From the NCBI RefSeq assembly GCF_020080835.1, contig NC_058160.1, forward strand, positions 13,579,506-13,643,505: a DNA stretch of 64,000 nucleotides, read 5' to 3'. A program made the translations under genes and the position numbers. This stretch comes from Cotesia glomerata (lineage: Eukaryota; Arthropoda; Insecta; Hymenoptera; Braconidae). Positions 1 to 9,680 of the stretch are shown here, piece by piece. Under the pieces are notes generated by a model. The model searched no databases, was not told the DNA's origin, and saw nothing but the letters and a program-made list of their open reading frames with translations. Every line of letters begins with the position of its first letter. The stretch's first letter is position 1.

Positions 1-172
1 ACAAACTCACCAAACACTCATCATTGCATATTATTCAAAATAATATGAAAATTCTGTAAATACGTTAAATCAATTCAATCTACTATAAAACTTGATCAAA
101 TGTTTTTTATTTGAAAAATATCAACAGAGCTTTATTTAGCTCTGTCGGTACAGAGTATTATACTCATTTAAT

Positions 173-577
173 TTGAGTGTTGTAGCTAATAAGCTCTGTG
201 TTGGTAAGCCTGGTTGTTCGGTACTAACTTCATTTAGTTGCTTTGCTCTCAACGCTCTCAACAGAAATGGTGCGTGTGTATTAGTAGAAAAGGCTCTTAG
301 TAGAAAACTGTTGTACTTGCCATGCCGACACCATATTTTTGAAATTGTTCTTCGAAGTGCATTTGAAGTATACTGGCCTGCTTCGTCTGGCCCAAACGTT
401 CCAATTTATCAGAGATTTAAAAAGAAGTGGGATGAAATTGACCAATCAAACTTTACGGCTGGTATTTGTGACAAAAAAGTTTTGGAAGTAATAACACCAA
501 TCAAAGATGAGATTTTGAAATTCGTTAATAATCAAATAGAAGTAAAAATTTTTAATCCAGCGCTGAAGAATTATTAA
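173..577 (+). pseudogene. N-terminal piece of a multi-copy insect protein family, function unknown
   Basis: A 134-codon open stretch contains NGACVLVEKALSRKLLYLPC followed by RHHIFEIVLRSAFEV and a PIYQRFKKKWDEID segment. I recall closely similar strings in multi-copy uncharacterised proteins of insects, which suggests a transposon-derived or expanded family, but I cannot name its function. The reading frame just upstream looks shifted, so the ATG at 173 is probably not the original start. The match to the family stops near the end of this stretch. The rest of the protein resumes at about 1093 in another frame after a MITE and AT-rich DNA. It could be an exon of a decayed gene or a fragment of an intronless element. 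No catalytic motif is visible. Confidence 0.45.
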
Positions 578-619
578 CTGATGTTAAAGTGGAAAAGAAA
601 AATGTATAAAGTTCAGTAT

Positions 620-874
620 AATTGAGGAGCTGATTTTCAAAAGGGTATCTTTTCATATTTTAAAATACCAGTTTTCTGAACTTTTAAATACTAATTACTT
701 TGAGAATTATGAACATTTATAAATGAAAATCGAATTGCAGCTTCATAACCGATTGCACTTTATAGCTAAATTAAAAAAAGTTTAATACAAATATTTATAA
801 TTGAAGATAACTAGTTTTTTGTCTCGATTAATCAAAAATCAAAAGATACCCTTTTGAAAATAAGCTCCTCAATT
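620..874. mobile_element. MITE with about 33-bp terminal inverted repeats
   Basis: The left end AATTGAGGAGCT at 620 and the right end AGCTCCTCAATT at 863-874 are inverted copies. The match extends inward through the TTTTCAAAAGGGTATC region (left) and its complement at 841-860. TA dinucleotides flank both ends, which would fit a TA target duplication. The 255-bp AT-rich interior has no ORF. It lies between the two halves of the unknown-family pseudogene. Confidence 0.75.
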
Positions 875-1092
875 ATCAATTTTACTCTGATTAATTAACT
901 TGCCGTCGTGATTAAAAATATTGAAAATCAGTTTCACATGACTGTTATACTTTTAATCATCTTTAACGATTAAAATTGCGTTTGTAAAATATTTTACAAC
1001 TTTTACCTCACATCAGTTAATAATAATTAGTCTTCTCAACTTTGAAATTGCGATATAATCAATTTCATTTTGACTTATAACTTTTTTTGTAG

Positions 1093-1929
1093 ATGGATCA
1101 TTGTCGAGACGATTAACGTGAACTTCTGGAATTATCATTAATATTTTTGGGTACTACTACCACAAATATTACATTTAAGCATCCTGGAGCGGTTCATCAT
1201 GCAAGGTGGATGGCTAAAGCAATATATAGTTTAAAAATTTTTTTATTCAGAAATGAATTTCATCTTACTAAATCGGAAATAGATGGATTACGAGAACTTT
1301 GTTTATTTATCATAATATTCTATTTAAAAGCTTGGTTCACTGCGCCGTGTGCTATAACAGCACCTAATAATGATTTAACTTTGATTAAAGAATTAATTTC
1401 ATATGAAAGATTTAATAATAGTCTTTCACAGACATGCTAACAAAAATTAGCCGATCACTTGTGGTATTTAAACAACGAGCTGTCTGTTTTATCTCTCTTT
1501 GATAAAAATGTTTCAGTTGGAACAAAAAAAAGAATAGTTCATGCTCTTAAAAACTGTAAAGCCAATGAAACTACAACAAATCGCTTTATAATAGATAAGA
1601 AAAATTTAGAGTCATTATTAAATAAAGATCTTAGTCAATTTATGTCTATGAGATCGATTAATATATTTGAATCGTTTGATTTGTCGTATGAGTTCATTGA
1701 TGAGGATGTTACTTTGTGGCCTCAGAATCCGAATTTCTTAGAAAACTTGGAGTATTTCGGGAAACTTCAAGTTGTGAATGATGTAGCAGAACGCGGCGTG
1801 GCATTGATAGAGCAGTATAATCGATGCTTAACGAAAGATGAAGAACAGCTTCAATATTTGTTGCAAGTAGTGACAGAACATAGAAAACAATATCCTAATT
1901 GTAATAAAAGTAATTTTATGAATCTGTAA
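1093..1929 (+). pseudogene. C-terminal piece of the same unknown insect protein family
   Basis: One reading frame runs from just after a splice-acceptor-like TTTTTTTGTAG (ending 1092) to the stop at 1927-1929, interrupted by two in-frame TAA codons at 1114-1116 and 1438-1440. Family-like blocks in order are RDD-stop-RELLELSLIFLG, PGAVHHARWMAKAIYSLKI, KAWFTAPCAITAPNNDL, HLWYLNNELSVLSLFD and VNDVAERGVALIEQYN. These are the same type of multi-copy insect proteins as the 173-577 piece. The simplest reading is a dead copy with two nonsense mutations. The possible 3' splice site leaves open a former intron-containing gene. No known domain is assigned. Confidence 0.5.
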
Positions 1930-2739
1930 TATTTTCAAGTTGAAAAATTGTTGTAACAAGTTGTAAATATAGTTTTTTGTTATAAAGAATTAATTGTTCA
2001 ATTAAATTTCTTAATATTTAGTAAAAAAAAAAAAATAAATTTGTTATAAAAGAGACCAAAAAATCATTTATAAGATATTTTTAACGTTTATATTTATATA
2101 TTAGTGCATTTCGTGAGTTAAGTATTGAATTAATTAGTAAAAAAAAAAGTTTACAGTCTCAGGTTAACGGAATTAAAGTAATTTAACATAAAAAATAATA
2201 AAAATATAGCATATGATATTTTTTTTGTAGTTTTATTGGAAAATATTATAAATTTTTTATTAGTGTTATCTTTGACTGCGGATATCTTTGAAGCCGTTAA
2301 TCTGAAGAACTTTGGTCTTTAAACGTTTTTTGTAGAGCGTAAAATTTCCTACTAATATCATTTTTCAGATTGTTGTTACGATGAACCGTTCCAAAGTAAT
2401 AAAAATTAAAAAATTAAAAAAAATTTTTCCCGTGTTATTTAAATGGAAAATAAAGAAATGGATACAGGCAAATCTTACTATTGATATTAAGAGCTCACAT
2501 GGGCGCCAAAATTTTTGTTTTTAGGTATACTATCAATTTTTAGACACCAAAAGAAAAAAAAAAAATTCGTCTTTTTTTGAAACACCCTAGTGTATAAGGA
2601 TGTGGAATATGAGTGAAAAAGGCCTGGAGCGCTGTGAACGATGAGGGAATGTTGTTTAAAAATAACAAAACACCAAATATTAATTGTTTTAATTTATTAA
2701 AAGTAATAATTCTTTACATAATTGATTAATTACATTATA
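1930..2739. other. AT-rich non-coding stretch
   Basis: Very AT-rich sequence with several poly-A runs and no ORF that matches anything I know. The last hundred bases, from roughly 2640, may belong to the 3' end of the Helitron on the minus strand, but I could not identify its terminal hairpin or CTRR end. Confidence 0.4.
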
Positions 2740-4345
2740 TTAATCTCTTAATGCTGCAGCGTGAACAATATTTTTTGTTAGCCCGTCTTAAGCTAATACA
2801 AACAAACTTGATGGTTTACCCACTCGAGAGCATGCAACGTATAATCGTCCGTGTGAAAAACATGGTGTGCTCAAATCTAAGCCACAAACAGATATTGTTT
2901 GGCCTTGGGATTTATTAATAGTCATTGCAAATGCCAATCTAATCGGAAATCAAATACGCTTAAATTGAATTAGCACATCTGTGGGTATAATAGGTATTCG
3001 TGGTATCAATATATTTTCACCTCGAAACTTTTTAAATGTTGCCTTCGATAACGTTTTTCATTAATTTTTTAATGACTAATCACTTACCGTTGCATAACCG
3101 TGGCGGGTTCAAATTACGAAGCAAAATAATTGGAGATCGAACCTTCAATTGTAAGTTATGTGGTGGCATGCCTGACAAATCTAGTGAGTTCAAAAACTGT
3201 TGGAAAATGTACAGCTTCAGTGTCATCGCAAACTGTATCAATAGATTTATATGATACTAAGTCCCCTGGCAATAACTGTTGTATCTTCAGATTTAAAATG
3301 TCAACGTCCACATTTTTTGCAGCTAACATTGCTCTTTCTGCAAGCCACTCGAGATTTATGTAATTCGTGTGTACATCGAGAAATATTTGTTCAATGAGAG
3401 TATCTTGCGAATTAGCGATTGTGCAGAAATCGGTCGGTAATTTTACGTATCCAGTTTCATCTATAGCAACTTTTCCATCACCGATACCTAAGAGTTGTTT
3501 TGAGAATGTTTCAGCGGATGGATCTTGAAGCATTTGAACGCGCATATTTACTTTCAGCTGTACTATTTCAACATTACACCACAATGTCAATGATTTTAAG
3601 CAGGCGTTGATTTCATCGGCGTATGTTGAACGTGGAATGACGGGAAGTGTTTGTCTGAAGTCACGTGAAAGGACTAACAGAGTGCCACCAAATAGTTTGT
3701 CGTTGTTTTTAATATCTTTCAATGTCCTGTTCAACGCCTCAAGCGAATGTTTGTGTGCCATGGTACATTTATCCCAGATGATAATTTTACACTGTTTCAG
3801 CACTGTGGCTATGGCCGATTGTTTTTTTATGTTGCACACTGCGTCAGGGTTATTTTGAATATTTAGTGGTAGCTTAAATACTGAATGAGCTGTTCTGCCT
3901 CCATCCAATAAAGTTGCCGCAATGCTCGATGATGCAACGGCCAATGCGATGCCATTATTGAATCGTATTTTAGCGAGAATTAGCGAAATAAGGAATGTCT
4001 TGCCAGTTCCACCTGGTGCATCTAAAAAGAAGAACCCACCTTGTCCTGCTGAAACTGCGAGCATAATGCGGTCGTAAATGATTCTTTGTTCCTCATTCAT
4101 TAGTGGGACATTGCGAGTAACAATCGCTGCCGTTTCTACAGTGTTGTACTGCATTTCACGATTCATTTCAGTGTTCATTAAATCAGTTGCACCTCGATTT
4201 GCGAATTCATACCGAAATGACTGAGTGGTAAGTTGGCAATGATAATGCAAAGATCTTCAATAGCAATCAATGCTTCATTGTACATATCGTCGCTGAATGT
4301 TATCGCTAGATCGTTACACCGTGTACGATGTTGATGCAATATATC
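2740..4345 (-). pseudogene. Helitron PIF1-type helicase domain, decayed
   Basis: Helitrons are rolling-circle DNA transposons whose Rep/helicase protein ends in a PIF1-like superfamily 1 helicase. Reading on the minus strand from 4345, the order is EALIAIEDLCIIIANLPLS, a frame change near 4200, then a long open part (4250-3156) with Walker A DAPGGTGKTF, the Walker B region IIWDKCTMAHK, DFRQTLPVIP and NMRVQ. After another frame change near 3190 come SGMPPHNLQLKVRSP and NLNPPRLCNG. Near 2960-2810 lies the motif VI region AFAMTINKSQGQTISVCGLD plus LYVACSRVGKPSSLFV, ending at a TAA at 2740. Walker B normally reads DE but here reads DK, and there are stops after NLNPPRLCNGK. The N-terminal Rep (HUH) part is absent. 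Confidence 0.85.
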
Positions 4346-4604
4346 ATCTGTAAGATTTTTTAAAGACTATTTTAAGATTTTTTCAAGTCGATTTTAAGAT
4401 TTTTTTTTTAAAACTTTTTGAAATATTTTCAAAAAACTAAATCCCTTTTTTCAGTTAATTGTTAATAACTTTTGCAATTTTCACAAGAGGACCTCCATTT
4501 TTTTTCAAAAATTATCTAGATGCCATTCCAAATCAAATGACAGCTCAATAATAATTTTCGGAGGCTGCTGAAAAAAGTTAACTGAAAAGACACTTGTTAG
4601 ATAG

Positions 4605-4693
4605 ATTCCTACTGAGTAAGGTCCCTCCTCCCCCTTTATCCTTTATTTCCCCAAATTTGTCTTTAATGACAAATTTAGCTATAAATTATGGCT
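4605..4693. repeat. Direct repeat, left copy, flanking a tRNA-like sequence
   Basis: This segment starts ATTCCTACTGAGTAAG and ends ATAAATTATGGCT. It recurs at 4872-4968 with only a few changes and an 8-base insertion. The two copies bracket the tRNA-like sequence at 4771-4842, so the unit looks like a partial tandem duplication of a roughly 267-bp repeat that includes the tRNA-like head. Confidence 0.8.
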
Positions 4694-4770
4694 CTTTACC
4701 GAAAGATGGACCTCGGTGTTTATTACTCGGTAGGTCTTATTAGGTGACGGAATGGTAGTTACGGACAATG

Positions 4771-4842
4771 TCTCGGATAGCTTAACTGGTAGAGCCTTTG
4801 GCGCGTAACCAAATGATCCAGGTTCGAGTCCCGGTCTGGGCT
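4771..4842 (+). tRNA. tRNA-like sequence, probably pseudogene or SINE head
   Basis: The sequence has an A-box-like TAGCTTAACTGGTAGAGC and a B box GGTTCGAGTCC. A 4-bp D stem (GCTT/GAGC), a perfect 5-bp anticodon stem (TTTGG/CCAAA), a T stem with one mismatch (CCAGG/CCCGG) and a 7-bp acceptor with one mismatch and two wobbles can be drawn. The 7-base anticodon loop would place CGT at 34-36 (Thr-type), but position 33 is G rather than the near-invariant T. That and the repeat context argue for a tRNA-derived pseudogene or SINE. Confidence 0.4.
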
Positions 4843-4871
4843 AACTGAATTATTTTTTCGGTTACCGAAAA

Positions 4872-4968
4872 ATTCCTACTGAGTAAGGTCCCTCCTCCCC
4901 CCTTTATCCTTTATTTCCCCAGTTCCCAAATTTGTCTTTAATGACAAATTTAGCTATAAATTATGGCT
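4872..4968. repeat. Direct repeat, right copy
   Basis: Second copy of the 4605-4693 segment, again from ATTCCTACTGAGTAAG to ATAAATTATGGCT, with one extra C and a short AGTTCCC insertion. Confidence 0.8.
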
Positions 4969-5548
4969 ACAACTATCGTATTGAGTTACGAGCGCTACAG
5001 AAGAATCCGTTGACGAATAAAAATGACAGAAAAAGATATATTTTATTAATTTTAAAGCATGAATAGTTTTTAAGTTAATGAGACTTATGAATAAAAAATT
5101 ACGAAAAAATTAATCTTTTTGTCTCCATTATTTTTGTTAGTAAAATTATTTTTATCTTCTATGGTACCATACTATAATCAATTAAAGCATAAAAACTATT
5201 TTTTTAGATCATAAATATTCCTAAAAAAATTGTATTCATCAGTTCTTTTCTATAAGAAGTAGTTTTATACGTGTCCATCGATAATTGAAAACAAAAATTA
5301 TCAAACAAATTTTAATTAAATTAGCTATCAAAAAGAAGCTGTTGATTATTTAAATTCGACAAAAAATCATCTTTGTAGAGAATTTAATTTCCTACAAAAC
5401 CATACCAAGGGTATTTTCACATATGGTATATTGAATTTTCTATAACCAAAAAATAAGTGAAAAAAAACTTTTTTTGGTGAAAATTCTTCTTTTTGCAAGC
5501 GCTAATTGAAAAATGATGATAAAGCGCTTAAATTTTGAAACAATTTTT
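4969..5548. other. AT-rich non-coding stretch
   Basis: No ORF or recognisable element. Sequence is AT-rich up to the start of the R repeat at 5549. Confidence 0.4.
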
Positions 5549-5751
5549 AACTTCCTACTGAGAAAATGTAAAATTTTCAATCATCGGGAAGTTATTGGTT
5601 TCACCCCGTTTTTCGAAAATCGAGTTTTCAACGGATGTTGACGTTTTGAGGTCCTAGGAAGCCTCCCCGAATGTTTCCGCGATGATGTCCGTACGTCTGT
5701 ATCTATTTGCATGTGTGTGTGTGCGTGTGTGTGTGTCTGTGTGTGTGTGTG
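5549..5751 (+). repeat. R repeat copy 1, left segment with GT tract
   Basis: The segment begins AACTTCCTACTGAG, a diverged form of the family end AACTTCCCGCTAAG. It continues with the conserved CGGGAAGTTATTGGTTT, CGACGTTTTGAGGTCCTAGG and GATGATGTCCGTACGTCTGT blocks, then runs into a TG-rich tract at 5712-5751. LINE A begins exactly in this tract. The continuation of the same repeat copy is found at 12721, beyond LINEs A and B. Confidence 0.8.
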
Positions 5752-5999
5752 TTTTTTTTTCCCTTAGGGGGGGGGGATCCTTTTTACGGATTCTAGGCAT
5801 AGCTGTTTGTCCTGGATATGTGGCGACTCGACGCAGCGTCATACTAAAACTCGACGCGGACTCCCCAACCCACTAAACCCTAAACACCTTTCTCTTCTAT
5901 CCTCTGATCCCCCATGGTACCGCCGTAAGGCATTTCTTCGCGGGGGAAGAAATTAGCTGCCGCTCTTCCTTCTGGTGGCTAAGATGTTATTTCCTCCTT

Positions 6000-7945
6000 C
6001 TAGATTCTGTCTTTCGCTCTTTTTCTTTCAATGGATCGCAACTCTGTAAGCACTTTTGTAGCAAAAGTGCTTGTGGCGTTCCAGGCAGCTTCTGACGACA
6101 ACATCGAACATATCTCGTCAAGGTGTTTGGCAACGATCACTACGGCTACGTCATCTGCATATGCTACGAGTTTGACGTTTCTTGGCAGAGTTAGTCTTAA
6201 TAGACCGTCATACATAATATTCCACAGGAGCGGGCCTAGAACTGAACCTTGTGGTACACCTCCAGTAATATCATACTCCCTCGGACCGTTCTCCATGTCA
6301 TACTTCAGGACCCTGTTTTCAAAGTAGCTTGCTACGATTTTAAGAAGGTATTCTGGTACATTCTTCTCTTGGAGGGCCTGCGTCCAGGGTTAATCGTCCT
6401 TTCCGAAATCCATACTGATTGTCTGCCAGGAGTGGGTCGACTACTGCTTCAATTCTCTGGTGAATTATGCGTTCCAATATCTTACCCGCTGTATCTAGCA
6501 TGCAAAGTGGGCGGTAAGATGACGGTTCATCCGGCGGCTTTTTTCCCTTCGGAAGTAGCACTAGCCGTTGCTGTTCCCACTTCTGGGGAAAAGTCCCTTC
6601 CTCCAGGCATGTATCGTGAACGTCCAGGAATAATGTCGGTGCTGCCCTAAGGATTGATTTCAGGGCAATATTAGGGATTCCGTCTAATCCCGGAACCTTA
6701 TTGTTCCCTACTCGATTGCCTGCCTCTATCAACTCGTCCAACGTGATAGTTGGGATGTCTTCAGGGTTGATCTGCTCCAACTTGTAGGTGAATACCGGCC
6801 GTTGGGGAAACAGCGCAGTAACAATCTTCTCTAGGAGCTGCGGACAGGTAGGTAATGGCATTGGTTGGCATTTCAGGCGGGTCATAACTAACTTATACGG
6901 TCTGCCCCATAGATCTTCTCTACTTCTGTGACCAGTTTTTTCCAGCAGCGTCTTTCGCTTTCTTTGATGGCTCTGTTCAGTTCTCGACGGGCCTTTTTAT
7001 ACTCTGCCAATAGCTCTGTGGAGTTAGGTCGTCTGTAGCCACGCTGAGACTTTCTTCTTTTTTTAAGACACTCTGAACGTAGAATGCTAATGTAATCGTT
7101 TTACCAGTGCACCAAAGGTCTTGAATTCATGCCACGTTTCCGAGACATACTGGCGTCACAAGCCTGGGTGACTTTTCTCATTAGGTCCTTGGTCTTCTCT
7201 TCAGTAGTTTCTACAATGATCGGATCGCACTCTAGGGCTACTCCTAAAGCAGTGAGGTCGAGAGATTTGACTTTCCACCCAATTGCGCTAGCTCTCCTGT
7301 TGTCTCTTTTTAGATTCTGGCCAGTTGATATTTCCCATAGTATCGCACTATGGTCGTTGGCTGTGTAGATGTTCAATACTTTCCAAGAAAGACCTCTTCG
7401 AGCTAAGCAACTGCTGACAAATGAAAGGTCGACAATTGAGTTTGCCTCTCCTTTAGTATACGTTAGCGTGTCACCGGTGTTACGATGGATCACGTCCAGT
7501 GTGGCCATTGCCTCGAGAAGTACTTCTCCACGTGTATTAGTGAACTTGCTGCCTCAGTCTGCTGCCCAGTAATTGAAGTCACCAGCTATTGCCACGGGAA
7601 AGTGTTTTCTTGCGTCCTCAGTAAGCCGATCAAGGAAGTCTTCAAACTGTTCATTACAGAGACTAGGTGGTGCATAGCAACTGTAAAAGCGGAGGCCATC
7701 TAGCAATGCTGCTACGAAGCCGGCTTCTTTATTGTTGACTGTTCTCTGAAAAGGACATTTACCGCAGGACCAGATGACGGCTTTGTTAGTGCTGTCGGAT
7801 TCTCAGGGTTGGTTACTCAGGTGTCTATAAGGCTCACTTATAAATGATACGTCTGCCTCTAATTCACGCACAGTTTGCATGAGCAGGTCATGCGCAGCCT
7901 CACAATGATTGAGGTTGAGCTGCAATATCTTCCTGTTCTTGGCTT
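6000..7945 (-). pseudogene. LINE A ORF2 remnant (endonuclease-reverse transcriptase)
   Basis: On the minus strand, ORF2 begins near 7945 with KILQLNLNHCEAAHDLLMQT, where the expected start ATG reads AGG. The endonuclease part at 7508-7101 includes TYTKGEANSIVDLSFVSS and ANDHSAILWEI. The RT part at 6885-6340 includes NKVPGLDGIPNIALKS and ADNQYGFRKGR. A deletion of roughly 150 bp plus frameshift after LTLDA removes the segment before the palm. The YADD core AYADDVAVVIVAKH is present at about 6160. Directly after HLDEI the frame jumps to SMLSSEAAWNATSTF, so about 290 residues, including the C-terminal zinc motif, are deleted. It is not functional. Confidence 0.88.
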
Positions 7946-9255
7946 CGTTATCTTCTGGAGCGCTTCTTGGAAGACGGAGCATCTGTTCGTGCCTGCATGG
8001 TGAGCCACCTTTTCTACGCCGTGCTGTTCAACACACAGTGCACATTTAGCTGGATTTTTACAATCAGCAATTTTGTGTCCTTCTTTTCTGCACTTTATGC
8101 AGTGCTTAGACCGGTCGACTTCGCTTTTGCACTGAGATCCGAAGTGCCCAAAGTGCCAGCATTTGAAGCATTGTATGGGTCTTTTCGTTGCTCTCATTCG
8201 GCAATTGACCCAGCCGATCCTTATTTTGCAGTTTCCTTCCAGTAACTTTTGTGCTGCAGCTGCTGGTAGTGACACTGTAACTGTCCGCGTACCCCTAAAG
8301 GCTTTTCGGATCTTGATTGCCTCTAGTGGGATTTAACAACTTTCTCCAGCTTCCCTCTTTAGAGCGGTCTGAATATGCTCTTTCGTTGTGTCGTCATCGA
8401 CATCTCGGATCTCGATGGTCTCCTGTGGCCCATTGCAGATCACTTTGGCCTCTTCCTTAAGGATATTCGCGATCGTTTTTTCCAGGGCTTGCCCTTTGTC
8501 AATGATCTTCCTCGAAATCGTAATCAACAAGTTGCCACTTCTGGTCTTGTTGATCTTATCCACAGTTGATCGAACCTGCTCATCTGGGACCTCCTGTTTT
8601 ATGCGACGCAGAATCTCGGCATACTTTGTTTTCTCGGCCAGGCGAATGATCAGTGCGTTGGGTATCATCCATTTGCGTGATTTTTTTCGCTTAGGCTCTG
8701 GCCTGGGCTCCTTCGGCGGCTGCTTTTAGACTTGCTCTCTAGCTAGCTTCCTCTTCTCCTTTCTAGACTGTACTTTTTCCCAATCAGACGCCTTCTTAGG
8801 TTTGTCACTCTGCTCTGCTACTTGTTGCGGAGGGCTTTTTTCAAGTCCTTCTTCTTTGTGATTTTGTTGGTTGGCTCTGGCGAATTTCGGTCCTTTCTTT
8901 TTCCAGGCCTTGTGCCATTTTCACCTTTGTCCTCAGCAGCAGATCCGCCGTCACTAGCGGCTCCAGTGTCCACTGCTTTTTCAGTCTTAACTTCACTTTG
9001 AATGCGTCGTCGTTATGACTGCCATTTCTAGTCCAGTTTCTTAAATCTTCCAAGAGCATTGACTACACCGGTTGTCTTGGTCTTTATCTCCTTGTAGATA
9101 TTGACCTTTGTTTGGACAAACTCTTGTAGCTCAGTGGTCAGCTTTTCAAGGCACTCCAGCGCTTGCGTTTTCTTCATTTCAGCGCTTGCTTCGATCGCTG
9201 CTTGTTGGCTATGAAGTCCGTTTCCACTTTTGTTTATTTCCTGTAAATTACTCAT
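7859..9255 (-). pseudogene. LINE A ORF1 remnant (Gag-like, CCHC zinc knuckles)
   Basis: ORF1 starts at 9255 with MSNLQEINKSGNG and an acidic/basic helical region (ECLEKLTTELQEFVQTK), as in LINE E. It is broken into at least four frame pieces (9255-9028, 9059-8841, 8668-8333 and 8275-7859). The third holds the conserved KYAEILRRIKQEVPDEQV block. The last holds three zinc knuckles: CFKCWHFGHFGSQC, CIKCRKEGHKIADC and CALC with downstream H residues. In R1-clade LINEs this protein binds the element RNA. Frameshifts and a stop after GESC show it is dead. Confidence 0.85.
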
Positions 9256-9667
9256 ACTTTTTGATTTACCAGCGCATCGTACGAAGTGGAACGGGTTGTC
9301 ATAACTAGGAACGGGTGTACCCTCGGAGATAGTACTTCTATTCCAGTTCCCTAAAGCCTAGTCGACACTTAGCCAGTCCCGGAATACGAGGACGGAATAG
9401 ACTCGCTCGGGGCGATGATAATTCCGATCTTTAACACTCACTGCGTACTTCCTGATCAAGGCCCGAAGTGACTGGCTCCTGATCCACTACTGCAACATAC
9501 ACCTCAGCAGAGCAAGCTTACATCAGCCGTGGCCCGCATCGTCGGAAATAATCGACACGGGTTCCGGACACTCCCAGTGAGTTAGTGTCATCCAAGGACA
9601 GCGAGCGTTCTCCCATCCGCTACGGGGAGACGCGCCTGGGAGTAGTTTCTCCTCTGCCGCAGGTGCT

Positions 9668-9680
9668 TGTGTGTGTGTGT
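9668..9680. repeat. (GT)n tract between LINE A 5' end and LINE B 3' end
   Basis: A short TG run followed by the 25-base poly-T that is the poly(A) tail of LINE B on the minus strand. It is all that separates the two head-to-tail LINEs. Confidence 0.9.

Larger units (their letters stand above)
5752..9667 (-). mobile_element. LINE A, R1-clade family 1, old full-length-type copy
   Basis: The element runs on the minus strand. Its 3' end is a short poly(A) (poly-T at 5752-5760) followed by a G-rich block whose complement is ATCCCCCCC. Its 5' UTR (9256-9667) matches that of LINE E, for example CAGCGCATCGTACG and AACGGGTGTACCCTCGGAG on the plus strand. Both ends abut TG-rich DNA (5712-5751 and 9668-9680). 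Coding regions are badly broken (see separate entries). Compared with LINE E it lacks about 140 bp of 5' UTR and has two large internal deletions in ORF2. Confidence 0.9.

Noticed and set aside
4771..4842. Functional threonine tRNA gene
   Set aside because: Base 33 of the anticodon loop is not T, there are acceptor and T-stem mismatches, and it lies inside a duplicated repeat.
5654..5842. ORFs rich in His/Thr or Cys/Val across GT/AC tracts (also at 15721-16059, 40882-41109 and 53169-53381)
   Set aside because: They are translations of dinucleotide repeats and have no homology.
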